64,000 bases of DNA from contig JANRID010000070.1 of assembly GCA_033765305.1 (NCBI GenBank), positions 1-64,000 of the forward strand, read 5' to 3'. A model generated the notes under the pieces. It was given only the letters and a program-made list of their open reading frames with translations, was not told where the DNA came from and made no database searches. Of the stretch, positions 1-9,093 are shown one piece after another (the first letter of the stretch is position 1; the number at the start of each line of letters is the position of its first letter). The position numbers were made by a program, and so were the translations under genes. The stretch comes from RDXT01 sp033765305 (GTDB lineage Bacteria > Bacteroidota > Bacteroidia > J057).

Positions 1-42
1 TCCATCGGCTTCATGCGCCGCATGCTGCGGGGGCAGCGGGGG

Positions 43-1425
43 TCATTCCTTTACGATCTGCCGCGTTACCTTGCCCTGCGCGTCGCTCAGGGTCACGGTG
101 TAGCGGCCCGCCGGCAGGCGGCTGAGGTCCAGGCGCTGCTGCCACGAGGCTGTCAGACCCGACTGCGCCTCCTGCAGCAGGCGGCCCGAGGCGTCATGCA
201 GCATCAGCTGATACTTTCCGGGCCGGGGGGCGGTCAGCGTCACCTGCACATAGTCCTGCGCCGGGTTCGGGCCGAGCTGCACGGAGGCCTCCAGCTCCCG
301 GCGGCCAAACAGGCCCAGCAGCGGGCTGCCCGCGTAGGTGTACATGCGCATCTGCCGGCCCGTCTGCTGCCATTCCCCCGCGAAGCCCGTCTCCGCATCC
401 ACAAAATCCGCCCAGCCGGCATTGTCGCCGGTGCCGATCTCCTGCCAGCTCTGGCCCAGGTCGCTGCTGATCCAGGTTTTGAAGGGGCCTGTCAGGTTAT
501 TGTTGCGCAGCACGAGCACGATGACCCGCGTCTCCGGCACGATCTCGATGCTCGTCGGCAGGTAGGCGCTGTCTGCGGGCGTGATGTCCGCCCAGGTCGC
601 GCCGCCGTCCTGCGTAAGGAAGAGGCCTACGGAGTTGTTGAAGAAGTCGAAGCCTCCGAAGACGCCTACCGCCGTATCGGCAAACTGGATGGTGCCGGTA
701 TTGGCGAAGTAGCCCGTCTCGAACGACTCCCAGGTCAGCCCCCGGTCATTGGAGCGGAAAACCCGCCCAATGGACGACATAAACCAGATCCGGTTGCCGG
801 CGGTTTCATACACATTGAACAGGCCGTACTCGTTCGGCTGGCCTGCGAGCGCCTGCGAAAACGGCACGCGGGCCCAGGTAATGCCGCCGTTGGCGGTGCG
901 GTACAGCTCGAAGAACTTCGTGGTGTCGGCGGGGCTCGAAGCCGGGTCGCCCATGGCGATGCCCTCCTGCTCGTTCCAGAAGTGAATGTTGTTCAGGAAG
1001 CTCGTCGGCTGGGCAAACACCGTATCGAGCACCGGCTGCCAGCTTGCGCCGCCGTCGGAGGTCTGGAAGGCGAAGGGGGCGAAGGTGCTGAAATCCGCCC
1101 CGCAGACCCAGGCGTGGGACGAGTCGACGGCCGAAATGGAGCTCAGGAAAGGCACGCCGGGTACGGGCAGGGTGTCGTAGGTCCAGGTCTGGCCGCCATC
1201 GGTGCTGCGCAGCCACCAGACCGCCGGCGACCCGGCGAAGAAATACAGGCTGTCGCCCGGGGTGAATTTCTGGCCCAGGGCCCAGACGACCGTGCCACTG
1301 ACGGCCTCCACATCCTGGCAGCCTACCGTGTCGGGAAGATTGGGCGTGGTGTTGTTCCACGCAGACTGCGCGGCAGCAGATGCCATCAGCAGGATCATTG
1401 ATAACGTACACAAAATCGCTCTCAT
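43..1425 (-). CDS. T9SS-sorted BNR/YCF48-type beta-propeller protein
   Basis: The 460-residue product starts with a signal peptide (residues 1-20, ending ASAAAQ). The body has repeated blades of the form S/T-x-D-G-G-x-x-W (TSDGGASW, RTANGGITW, RSNDRGLTW, LTQDGGATW), the signature of BNR/YCF48 propellers. The last 80 or so residues, from LGPNPAQDYVQV to the basic end VTRQIVKE, are a type A T9SS sorting domain, so the protein is expected to cross the outer membrane and be surface-attached or released. I chose the ATG at 1425 rather than the in-frame TTG at 1431. No enzymatic function is visible; a binding or scaffolding role is only inference. Confidence 0.85.
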   Translation of the reverse strand: MRAILCTLSMILLMASAAAQSAWNNTTPNLPDTVGCQDVEAVSGTVVWALGQKFTPGDSLYFFAGSPAVWWLRSTDGGQTWTYDTLPVPGVPFLSSISAVDSSHAWVCGADFSTFAPFAFQTSDGGASWQPVLDTVFAQPTSFLNNIHFWNEQEGIAMGDPASSPADTTKFFELYRTANGGITWARVPFSQALAGQPNEYGLFNVYETAGNRIWFMSSIGRVFRSNDRGLTWESFETGYFANTGTIQFADTAVGVFGGFDFFNNSVGLFLTQDGGATWADITPADSAYLPTSIEIVPETRVIVLVLRNNNLTGPFKTWISSDLGQSWQEIGTGDNAGWADFVDAETGFAGEWQQTGRQMRMYTYAGSPLLGLFGRRELEASVQLGPNPAQDYVQVTLTAPRPGKYQLMLHDASGRLLQEAQSGLTASWQQRLDLSRLPAGRYTVTLSDAQGKVTRQIVKE

Positions 1426-1536
1426 ATGCAATACAGGGTTAATAGGTTACGTGCTGCAGGGAAACCGTGTATCAACGGAAGCCAAAATTACAGATACTGC
1501 CAGGCCGCTGCATTGTATAAATCCGCAGGGCCCTCC

Positions 1537-2412
1537 TCAGATTTCGGGATGCTCCGCGCTGGTGCCGAACAGACCAGGGTCGTTCATGTGCAGCATCTGC
1601 TCCGTGCGGCCATGATTGCTGAAGTGGCGGACTGGCGCGCTGCCGGTGTACTGCCGGAATTCGCGGATCAGGTGCGACTGGTCGGTGTAGCCGAAGCGCT
1701 CCACCAGATCGAGCCAGGAGCAGCCCGGATGATGCACCCAGTAGCTCGCTGCGGCCCGGAAGCGCAGCAGGCAGAGCCAGCTCTTGGGCGACAGGCCCGT
1801 CTGATGGGCAAACTGCTCCTGCAGCCAGCGCTCCGATCGGCCGGTCTGGTCTGCGAGCCCGCCGACGTCCGTCCGTCCGGCAGAGGCGGTCATCAGATAG
1901 CGCGAGGCATCCTCCAGGCCGTTGAGGCGCGGCGGGTGTTTCCGGGTGAAATAGCGGATCAGGTACTGCTCGATCAGCTGGCAGGCAGCCAGGCTGTCCG
2001 CCGCCCGCCAGAGCCGCTCCTGCAGCTCGCGGAACATCGGGTCCAGACCGTAGAAATCCAGCAGATTAACCTGATTCGCCATGCCTTTGACGCTGCATCG
2101 CAGCAGGTGATAGGCAGCCGTCATCTGGAGGATGACCATCACGAAGTTCACCTGCCCCTGAAAGTAGGTCTGGGCAAAGACGCTGTTGGCAGTCAGCAGC
2201 GCCGGGCTGTCCAGCATCCGGCTGGGATAGCGGCTCCCATCGCGGCCGTGCAGGAAGCCGGTGTCGGAAGGGGCTTTGAAGGGAAACATCAGCATCGGCA
2301 CCCCGCGGGCGCTGACGATGTGGTGCTCCAGGTTTTCGAAGCGGGCGCTGGCGGCAGCATAGCAGATGACATACGGGCGCAGCGGCGGTGCAGGGCGGAT
2401 GAGAGCAATCAT
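1537..2412 (-). CDS. AraC-family transcriptional regulator
   Basis: This 291-residue protein has an N-terminal sensory region beginning MIALIRPAPPLRPYV, like the cupin-type domain (DUF6597-like) of many Bacteroidetes AraC proteins. The C-terminal third is a double helix-turn-helix with the family pattern FGYTDQSHLIREFRQYTG near the end. An upstream in-frame extension to 2541 is open, but its composition does not look like protein, so I start at the ATG at 2412. The target genes are not evident; the neighbours are a secreted protein and a histidine kinase. It should bind DNA in the cytoplasm. Confidence 0.85.
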   Translation of the reverse strand: MIALIRPAPPLRPYVICYAAASARFENLEHHIVSARGVPMLMFPFKAPSDTGFLHGRDGSRYPSRMLDSPALLTANSVFAQTYFQGQVNFVMVILQMTAAYHLLRCSVKGMANQVNLLDFYGLDPMFRELQERLWRAADSLAACQLIEQYLIRYFTRKHPPRLNGLEDASRYLMTASAGRTDVGGLADQTGRSERWLQEQFAHQTGLSPKSWLCLLRFRAAASYWVHHPGCSWLDLVERFGYTDQSHLIREFRQYTGSAPVRHFSNHGRTEQMLHMNDPGLFGTSAEHPEI

Positions 2413-2710
2413 GGCAGGTCGGGCTGAAGCGTACAGGCAATCGGCAGTGAAACCGTCAGCCAGATCTGCCCCTGCGGGACACAGGCAGCACATACCCCGC
2501 CCGGACCGGGCGGCCCGTGCCTGAACGGATTCCGAAAACATCCGCTGCTGCTACGTTTTTCCGCAGCACCGTACCGAATCGTTCAGATCCTGCACAAGTC
2601 GGGCATCCCGGACCATCGGAAGCACAATGTATTACCTGAGCTGACAATTTCAATACAAAGTAATCTTCCGGAACGCGGTTTCGCAATACTGCAAATGAGG
2701 TAGATTTCTG

Positions 2711-2755
2711 GAGTAGTGAGTAGTGAGTAGTGAGTAGTGAGTAGGAAGTAGGAAG
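2711..2755. repeat. Heptanucleotide tandem tract (GTAGTGA)n
   Basis: Four to five consecutive GTAGTGA units are followed by a degenerate GTAGGAA pair. It lies between the AraC gene and the 60-bp repeats, outside any gene. Such tracts arise by slippage and could vary in copy number between strains. Confidence 0.85.
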
Positions 2756-2820
2756 ACTCGCCCGGTATTGATTACGTAGGGGCGGTCCGGCAGGCCGCCC
2801 CGCTGGCGCAGCGCAGCCAG

Positions 2821-3001
2821 ATCACCCCTTGCGCCCCCTTGCGCCCCCTGCGGTTCCATCCATCGCCGCAGCGCAGCCAGATCACCCCTTTGCGCCCCCT
2901 TGCGCCCCTTGCGGTTCATCCATCGCCGCAGCGCAGCCAGATCACCCCTTTGCGACCCCTTGCGCCCCTTGCGGTTCCATCCATCGCCGCAGCGCAGCCA
3001 G
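2821..3001. repeat. Three tandem copies of a 60-61-bp GC-rich unit
   Basis: The units are 2821-2880, 2881-2940 and 2941-3001. Each starts ATCACCCCTTTGCG, carries a double TTGCGCCCC motif and ends CATCGCCGCAGCGCAGCCAG. A fourth partial copy (GCGCAGCCAG) precedes the array. The copies differ by single-base indels and substitutions. The array abuts the 3' end of the histidine kinase gene, where it could act as a terminator or recombination substrate; function is unknown. Confidence 0.9.
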
Positions 3002-3017
3002 ATCACCCGGGCCTGCG

Positions 3018-4913
3018 CTAGCCCGCTGCAGCCTCCTGCCCCAGCGGCAGCAGCACCCGGATGCATGTGCCCGTCCCCGGGTGGGACTCCAGCGCCCAGT
3101 CCGCGCCGATCCAGCCAGCCCGCATCCGCATCCCCGGCATGCCGCGGCCCGGCAGTTCCCCGGAAGGCCGCAGCCCCGCTCCCCCCCGGCCATTGTCCTC
3201 CACTTCCAGCGCCAGCACCCCTGCTTCGAGCGCCAGCCGCACCCGGACCGCTTCGGCGCCGCTGTGCTTCACCGCATTGTGGAGCGCCTCGTTGAAGATC
3301 CGCATGAGCTGCCATTGCTGCCTGAAGGAAATCAGCTGCCCGGGCGTGCCGGAGGGCGGAAACTCGAGCTGCAGGCGGACCGGCTCGTGATCGCAGATGC
3401 CGGAAGCATGCTGCCGGCAGCGGGCCTGCAGGTCCGCAAACGAAATCGGCCCCTGCGCAGCCAGCTCGATGAATTCCCGCAGGAAACGGTTCGCATTGCG
3501 GGCTTCCTTGGCGATGTCCTCCAGGAGCTCCGGCGCAGACTGCACCTGCTGCGGCCTTTCGGCAATCCGCACAATCCGGTTCAGGCTGTTGCCCGTCTCA
3601 TCGTGAATATCCAGGACAATAGCACTGCGCTGCTGCTCCAGCGCCAGTTCCTGCCCGGCCTGCATGCGCTGGTTTTCGAGCAGCAGACGGCTGCGCTCCC
3701 GCCGCAGCTCGCGGTTGCGGAAGGCGATGCCCAGCGTGAAGAGCAGCACATCCAGCATGGCCGCATACGACGAAAGCTCCGAGGCCGGGTGGTCCGGCAG
3801 CACGGTCGCAAACCCTTCCCCAAGCGTCAGGGCCGAGGCCGCAGTCAGAATCAGGCGGTTCAGCGGCTCCTGCCAGGCCTGCCGCCAGATCCGGACGAGC
3901 AGCAGCATGCTGAACAGGACGAATATGCTTCGGAACACCACATACAGCACCCAGCTCCACCTCGTCAAACCCAGCAGCAGCAGCACGGAATCTGCGCCCA
4001 GCATCAGCAGGCAGAACGGCGCCACCCAGCGCATCCACCCCCGCAGCCCGAAGCGGTCCGTCCCCACAAAATGCCGGAAGAACCCGAAGTAGCCGATCAC
4101 CAGCGCCGAGGAGAACAGCATCTTCGTCTCGGTCCAGCTTATCCACTGAAAGGTCAGCCACAGGTACGGGAAGGTCCGCTCCAGGTCGCGCCAGGACATC
4201 AGCAGCAACGCGCTGCAGAAGAGCACATACCAGAGCACCATCGGCTGCCGGTACAGCAGGTAGCTCGTCAGGCAGTACAGGAGAATGGCAATCAGAATCC
4301 CTGAAAACAGAGCGGAAGCCAGCGTTTTCAGGGCCCGGGCCTTGAGGTACAGGCCTGCAAAGCTCCGGGCGTCGCTCAGCCGGGGCAGGAAATCCCGTGG
4401 CTGGCGGTAGCCCTGGATGCTGCACAGCACCGAGTCGGAAGCGCCGGGCGGCAGCCGCAGCACCACCCCGCTGTACACCGGGAAGGGCACCACCTCCGCG
4501 CTGTCGCTGTGCTTGGGATACAAGCTGACCGGGTATTCGGCCCAGCCCGCTTCGTGCCGCTGGTACACGGCCTGGCTTGCCAGACCGGGACCGCGCAGCA
4601 GCGCGAATGCCGTGTCGGGATTCGGATTGTGCAGGCGGAGCAGCACCCAGTTGGTGTACAGAAAATGCCAGGCCGGGGAGGGCATGGTATCGCGGTAGAT
4701 CTCCCATCCGATCATCCGGCCCTGGCGCGCGGCGTTCAGGACCGTTTCCAGGCCCAGGCTTCCGGCAGGCGCATGCATGACCCGGACTGCGCCGTGCAGG
4801 GGCTGATCATAGGCTCCGCTGCGCAGCACGAACGGCACCAGCGTATCCTGGCCTATCAGGACTACAGCAGCAGCAGCCTGCCAGCAGCAGACGCACATCA
4901 GCCGCAAAATCAT
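3018..4913 (-). CDS. 7TMR-DISM-type sensor histidine kinase
   Basis: The 631-residue protein has a short signal/anchor segment. An extracytoplasmic region (about 25-185) resembles 7TMR-DISM sensor domains, and seven or so hydrophobic helices follow between 195 and 395. After a charged coiled-coil linker (400-435) comes a HisKA_3-like motif, DIHDETGN, with phospho-acceptor H437. The HATPase domain has the N-box NEALHNAVKHS and a G-rich region ending GTGTCIRVLLPLG. It is divergent from the LuxR-type response regulator at 4995 with 81 bp between them, so the two probably form a two-component system. The ligand is unknown. Lack of long-range fusion domains makes this a classical membrane kinase. 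Confidence 0.88.
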   Translation of the reverse strand: MILRLMCVCCWQAAAAVVLIGQDTLVPFVLRSGAYDQPLHGAVRVMHAPAGSLGLETVLNAARQGRMIGWEIYRDTMPSPAWHFLYTNWVLLRLHNPNPDTAFALLRGPGLASQAVYQRHEAGWAEYPVSLYPKHSDSAEVVPFPVYSGVVLRLPPGASDSVLCSIQGYRQPRDFLPRLSDARSFAGLYLKARALKTLASALFSGILIAILLYCLTSYLLYRQPMVLWYVLFCSALLLMSWRDLERTFPYLWLTFQWISWTETKMLFSSALVIGYFGFFRHFVGTDRFGLRGWMRWVAPFCLLMLGADSVLLLLGLTRWSWVLYVVFRSIFVLFSMLLLVRIWRQAWQEPLNRLILTAASALTLGEGFATVLPDHPASELSSYAAMLDVLLFTLGIAFRNRELRRERSRLLLENQRMQAGQELALEQQRSAIVLDIHDETGNSLNRIVRIAERPQQVQSAPELLEDIAKEARNANRFLREFIELAAQGPISFADLQARCRQHASGICDHEPVRLQLEFPPSGTPGQLISFRQQWQLMRIFNEALHNAVKHSGAEAVRVRLALEAGVLALEVEDNGRGGAGLRPSGELPGRGMPGMRMRAGWIGADWALESHPGTGTCIRVLLPLGQEAAAG

Positions 4914-4994
4914 CCTTTTGTAGTATTGACTGGACAGGCCCGGGCGGATTATATTACAAGAGAATTCAATCCTTTAGCCAATGTACATAAAAGT

Positions 4995-5624
4995 ATGGCA
5001 ATCCGCATAATTGTTGTAGAAGATGACGACGTAGTCCGCAAATCGACCGTAAGCCTGCTCAATGCCTTCGGCGATCTCGAATGTGTGGCCGCTGCGGCAT
5101 CCGCCGAGGAATTTGCCCGGCTGGCCCCCGCCGTGGATGCCGATCTGGCCCTGATGGACATCGGCCTGCCGGGGCAGAACGGCATCGAATGTGTCCGGAG
5201 CATGCGCCCGCAGCACCCGAATCTGCTGTTTATGATGTTTACCTCCCACAACAGCTGGGAGGAGGTATTTCAGGCGCTCATCGCCGGCGCCAAGGGCTAT
5301 GTGCTGAAGGACGATCCGCCGGCGCGGCTGCGGCAGGATATCCTGGACGTGACCCAGAGACGCTCGCCCATGTCGGGCCAGATTGCGGCGCTGGTCCTGG
5401 AATTCATCGCACGGGCCGAAGCCGCCATGAGCAGCTCCAGCATCGACAACCTGCCCGGGGTCTGGCTGCTGACCCCCCGGGAGCGGGAAGTGGCCCAGTA
5501 CCTGCGGGAAGGGCTCACAGACAAGGAAATCGCGGTGCGCCTCAACATCGCGCACAATACCGTGCGCACCCACGTGCGCAACATCTACGACAAGCTCGAA
5601 GGGTACAGGCGCCCCCGCTTATGA
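4995..5624 (+). CDS. NarL/FixJ-type response regulator
   Basis: The 209-residue protein has a receiver domain with acidic residues D10-D12, phosphorylatable D55 (ALMDIGLPG) and a conserved lysine in YVLKDD. The LuxR-type helix-turn-helix carries LTPREREVAQYL, then LTDKEIA and HNTVRTHVRNIYDKL. I start at the ATG at 4995 because the receiver domain begins there (MAIRIIVVEDDD); the longer open frame upstream overlaps the divergent kinase. It is very likely the cognate partner of the kinase at 3018-4913. It converges on the next gene with only four bases between the stops. Confidence 0.9.
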   Translation: MAIRIIVVEDDDVVRKSTVSLLNAFGDLECVAAAASAEEFARLAPAVDADLALMDIGLPGQNGIECVRSMRPQHPNLLFMMFTSHNSWEEVFQALIAGAKGYVLKDDPPARLRQDILDVTQRRSPMSGQIAALVLEFIARAEAAMSSSSIDNLPGVWLLTPREREVAQYLREGLTDKEIAVRLNIAHNTVRTHVRNIYDKLEGYRRPRL

Positions 5625-5628
5625 GCCC

Positions 5629-6012
5629 CTACTCTACCCGGAGGGTGAAATCCGGCGTAGGGTTCAGCGGGCAGGAATAGCGGTATTCGCCGGCGCCCAG
5701 CTCCACAATGCCGGTGCGGGCAGTCTGCCCGTCCGTAATATGCCCCATGGCTTCCGTGCCGGGAAGCCCGGCCTCGTCCGCAGCGCTGCGGAGGTAAAAG
5801 CCCACCTCGTGCCCGATGCCCTGATTGGTCATTTCGAAAATATAGCGGCCCGGCTTCAGGCTCAGGGCCGTGTCGGTGAAGCGGCCCGGCACCTGCACCA
5901 GCCGGATGACCTGCACGGTATCGGCAGCGGGAAGCGGGCCCGCGGCCGGCGCAGCCGGACGGGAAGAGCAGGCAGCGAGCAGCGCGGAAAACAGCAGCAC
6001 AGCAGTACGCAT
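5629..6012 (-). CDS. Small lipoprotein with cupredoxin-like fold
   Basis: The 127-residue product has a lipoprotein signal peptide with lipobox SALLAAC (C15). The body (VQVPGRFTDTALSLKPGRYIFEMTN, then GHEVGFYL, then GEYRYSCPLNPTPDF) follows the strand pattern of plastocyanin/azurin-like cupredoxins. A His in the GHEV segment and a Cys in YSCPLNP match two of the usual copper ligands. The second His and the Met normally just after the Cys are absent, so a type 1 copper site is doubtful. Start is the ATG at 6012, where the signal peptide begins. Function is inferred from fold only. Confidence 0.6.
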   Translation of the reverse strand: MRTAVLLFSALLAACSSRPAAPAAGPLPAADTVQVIRLVQVPGRFTDTALSLKPGRYIFEMTNQGIGHEVGFYLRSAADEAGLPGTEAMGHITDGQTARTGIVELGAGEYRYSCPLNPTPDFTLRVE

Positions 6013-6191
6013 AGGAAACAGATCGGAAAAGAGGTGTCTGGCCCGGAATTGGGCCCTTGCCTTCATACGGCGCATCGGCGCCGGAGATGCGGGCATGTCG
6101 GCTGGCTGTCATCCGCAGGGGCCGCAGTCCGCAGGCCCGGTTTTATCCCCTCCGCAAACCTCTGTATATTGCGGCGCGTTGAGGGGAATAT

Positions 6192-6905
6192 ATGGAATTG
6201 ACACAGATCGACCTGATGGGCGTCCGGGTATTGGAGCCCGTAACTTCGCTTACCGACCTGATCACTGCCACGGTAAGCTACTATGCGTTTTTCCGCCTGC
6301 GGCAGCTCAGGCGCCCGGAGCCGGTTCATCACTACTTCAAGGCCTATTTTCTCCTGATGGGGATTTCGATGACCTTCGCCGGACTGATCGGGCATGCCTT
6401 TCTGTATCTGGTCGACGAAAGCTGGAAGGCCATCGGCTGGACGTTCAGCGCGCTATCGATTGCCATGCTCGGATGGGGCGCCGCGCTGGCCCTGCGGCCG
6501 GTGCTGGGCGAACGCTGGATCACCGGCATCCGGATCTGGCTGATCCTGCAGTTTCTGATCTTCATGGCTTCGATTCTCAACCCTGACACCCGCAGCTTCG
6601 ACAATGTCAAGATCAATTCTGCGGTCGGAATGGTCGGCATCGTGCTCCCGCTGACCTGGTACGCCTGGCGGCGCTCGCCGCTGCGCGGCCGCTGGATCAA
6701 GATGGCCGGCATTGTCCTCGGCCTGCTGCCCTCGATCACCTACAACCTGGAGATCTCGCTGCACAAATGGTTCAACTATCACGACATCAGCCACGTGCTG
6801 ATGGCGACATGCATGTATGTCATCTACCTGGGGGCCCGCAGCCTGGCCGAAACCGGCCCCGACTGCGTGCTGCAGCCCCCGCAACCTGAGGTTTCCCATG
6901 CGTAA
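6192..6905 (+). CDS. Multi-pass membrane protein, function unknown
   Basis: The 237-residue protein has about seven hydrophobic helices and a conserved-looking region GLLPSITYNLEISLHKWFNYHDISHVLMATCMYVIYLG near the C terminus, with histidines in HDISHV that could face the membrane interior. It resembles the DUF6962 group of Bacteroidetes membrane proteins, but that match is from memory and weak. Its last codons overlap the start of the secreted peptidase gene (ATG at 6898) by 8 bp, indicating translational coupling. The pairing suggests co-expression, not a known shared pathway. Confidence 0.7.
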   Translation: MELTQIDLMGVRVLEPVTSLTDLITATVSYYAFFRLRQLRRPEPVHHYFKAYFLLMGISMTFAGLIGHAFLYLVDESWKAIGWTFSALSIAMLGWGAALALRPVLGERWITGIRIWLILQFLIFMASILNPDTRSFDNVKINSAVGMVGIVLPLTWYAWRRSPLRGRWIKMAGIVLGLLPSITYNLEISLHKWFNYHDISHVLMATCMYVIYLGARSLAETGPDCVLQPPQPEVSHA

Positions 6906-8874
6906 ATACCGGATGCTGCGCCTGCTGCTCGCTGCGGCGCTGATGGTGCCCGCCCTGCTGCGGGGCCAGGGATATATGCTGCTGGTAGGCGGCGGCAGCG
7001 AACAGGACGGCGGCTGGAGCGATGCCCCGTACCGCTGGGCCGTGCAGCACGCTGCCAACAGGCGCGCCGCCGTCATCAGCTTCGGCGAAGCCACCAACTG
7101 GATTCCGGACTACTTCCGCAGCCTGGGCGCCGTCCATGCGAAAAACTACCGCATCAGCACCCGCCAGCAGGCCCAGAGCCAGGCGCTCTACGATTCGCTG
7201 ATGGCCTGCGACCTCTGGTTTATCAAAGGCGGCGACCAGTGGAACTACTACGAGACCTACCGGGGCACCCTGGTGGACTCGGCGCTGCGCCTCAAATACG
7301 CCCAGGGCGGCGTGCTGGCAGGCACCTCCGCCGGCATGGCCATGCTTTCCGGCGTGATGTTCACCGCCGAGCACGGCACCGTGTATCCGGACGATGCCCT
7401 GGCCAGCGTGCTGGACAGCACCATTGCCCTCGCCGGAAATTTCGTCCTGCTCAAGCCGGGCATGCTCTTCGATACGCACGTGGCCGAACGCGGCCGCATC
7501 GCCCGGCTCCCGGTATTCCAGGTCCGCTGGAGCCTGGACGGCAGCCCGCTGCCCGTCGGCATCGGCGTGGACGACCGTACAGCCCTGGCCCTGTATCCGG
7601 ACAACCGCGCGCGGGTGTTCGGCACCGGCGCGGTGCAGGTCCTGCTGCCGCAGCCCGATGCCCGGGCCGCCGTCCAGGGCAGCCGCCCCGTGCTGCACGG
7701 CATGCGCCTGATCCAGGCCGTGCAGGGCGACTCGCTCAGCATTCCCGCAGGCCAGGTCTGGGGCATGAGCGGCTGGGTGCAGCCGCCCCCGCCTGCGCTG
7801 CCCGCCGGAACCCTGCTGCTGGGCGCCAGCGATGTGCTCGCCGAACAGCAGGCCCTGCTTGCGCACCTCGTGCAGGAGGAAGGCACGCCGGCAGATACCG
7901 TGCTGGTGCTGGCCGGCAGCAGCACCCGCGCCGCCCTGCTGCGCAATGCCCTCCAAAACGCCGGCGCCCCGCAGGTGGTCACGCTCCTCGCGCGCACCGG
8001 CGCACAGCCTGCCAGCGCCCTCGCATGGGCAGGCCAGGCCCGCAAGGTGGTGGTCTCCGGCACAGTCCCCGATTCCCTGAATGCCTTTTTCAGCGGAACC
8101 GCCGCAGGCCGCCGCCTGCTCGAACGCCTGCGCGCAGGCGGGCCCGTATCCGCCTGGCTCGGCCCCGATGCCCGGATGGCGGGCGCCCGCTACCTGACCG
8201 ACTACCGCAGCGCAGACGCCTCGTACAACGGCCTGCTGTCCACCTCGCCCGGCCTGGGGCTGATGCCCGCCGCCATAGTCCAGCCCGAAGCCTTCACCGA
8301 CCCGGACTGGTACGAAAACACCGCCACCGGCGTGCCCTGGGCCATGATCCGCGACAGCCTGCGGCACGGCTGGCTGCTTACCGGCGCCAGCTGGGCGCGG
8401 GTCTGGACCGCGCAGGACTCCAGCTGGATCGAGGTGCATGGCAGCCATTCCGGGCTGCTGTTCCGTCATGAAGGCGGGCCTTCGGGCCGGGCGGCTGCAT
8501 TTTCCGGCCAGCGCCGCAGCATCGCAGCCGCTGCGCAGCTTTCGCTGAGCCTCTGCGCCGGCAGCCCCCTGCTGCTCGAAACCCTCCCTGGCAGCACCAG
8601 CCGGCCTGCCGATTTGGAGCTGCCACTTTGGCAGGCATTCCCCAACCCCGCCGTACAGGAGCTCACCCTCCGCTACGGGCGCCTGCCCGCCGGCGGACGC
8701 ATGGCCCTCCTCGACCCGCAAGGCCGTGCCCTGCTCGAAATGCCCCTCCTCCCCTGCCCCGGAGCCTGCACCTATGCCCTGTCCGCCGCACATCTTCCGC
8801 CCGGGCTGTACTTCGCCGTGCTGGAAGCTGCCGGCCGCCGCTTCAGCCTGCCCATCCAGCTCCGCCCCCGCTGA
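6898..8874 (+). CDS. Secreted cyanophycinase-like S51 peptidase with T9SS domain
   Basis: The 658-residue protein has a signal peptide (1-24). It then shows the S51 peptidase core: LLVGGGSEQDGGW, WFIKGGDQ, the nucleophile motif GTSAGMA (Ser144), GTVYPDD and DTHVAERGR with His194. Cyanophycinases hydrolyse beta-Asp-Arg dipeptide polymers; substrate here is unproven. A second region of about 300 residues that I do not recognise follows. The last 80 residues (FPNPAVQELTLRYGRL to the basic end IQLRPR) are a T9SS sorting domain, so this is an exported member. It overlaps the upstream membrane-protein gene by 8 bp. Confidence 0.8.
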   Translation: MRKYRMLRLLLAAALMVPALLRGQGYMLLVGGGSEQDGGWSDAPYRWAVQHAANRRAAVISFGEATNWIPDYFRSLGAVHAKNYRISTRQQAQSQALYDSLMACDLWFIKGGDQWNYYETYRGTLVDSALRLKYAQGGVLAGTSAGMAMLSGVMFTAEHGTVYPDDALASVLDSTIALAGNFVLLKPGMLFDTHVAERGRIARLPVFQVRWSLDGSPLPVGIGVDDRTALALYPDNRARVFGTGAVQVLLPQPDARAAVQGSRPVLHGMRLIQAVQGDSLSIPAGQVWGMSGWVQPPPPALPAGTLLLGASDVLAEQQALLAHLVQEEGTPADTVLVLAGSSTRAALLRNALQNAGAPQVVTLLARTGAQPASALAWAGQARKVVVSGTVPDSLNAFFSGTAAGRRLLERLRAGGPVSAWLGPDARMAGARYLTDYRSADASYNGLLSTSPGLGLMPAAIVQPEAFTDPDWYENTATGVPWAMIRDSLRHGWLLTGASWARVWTAQDSSWIEVHGSHSGLLFRHEGGPSGRAAAFSGQRRSIAAAAQLSLSLCAGSPLLLETLPGSTSRPADLELPLWQAFPNPAVQELTLRYGRLPAGGRMALLDPQGRALLEMPLLPCPGACTYALSAAHLPPGLYFAVLEAAGRRFSLPIQLRPR

Positions 8875-9093
8875 ACTGCAAACTCCGGGTTTATCTCCGC
8901 CATTCCGAACCAATCCGGCAGTTTCGCCGTTTAGGTATCACATGCTTCATATACCGGAAACCGGCAGATATGGCAGGTGCCCATGGAACGGAATGCGCTT
9001 TGTGCCTGCATATTTGGGGGATCGGCAAGATTCCCATATTTTTAGCTGTTTTACCGCTCGTCTGCTTACGCTAAACCGAAGAGAACCTTGGCT

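Larger units (their letters stand above)
2413..3017. other. Intergenic region with repeats, no gene
   Basis: About 600 bases between the AraC start and the histidine kinase stop. It holds a heptanucleotide tract near 2711-2750, a GC-rich inverted repeat around 2777-2802 (GGGGCGG facing CCGCCCC), and three tandem copies of a 60-bp unit at 2821-3001. The open frames across the repeats only translate the repeat. I see no gene here. Confidence 0.7.

Noticed and set aside
1537..2541. Longer start for the AraC gene at 2541
   Set aside because: The extra 43 residues are Ser/Arg/Cys/Gly-rich and unlike the family; the ATG at 2412 begins the typical MIALIRPAPPLRPYV.
2821..3001. CRISPR array
   Set aside because: The units are directly adjacent with no unique spacers, and no cas genes are visible.
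2650..3315. An open frame with the repeated peptide GDLAALRRWM
   Set aside because: It only translates the 60-bp tandem repeats and continues antisense-like into the kinase gene end; there is no start context or family.
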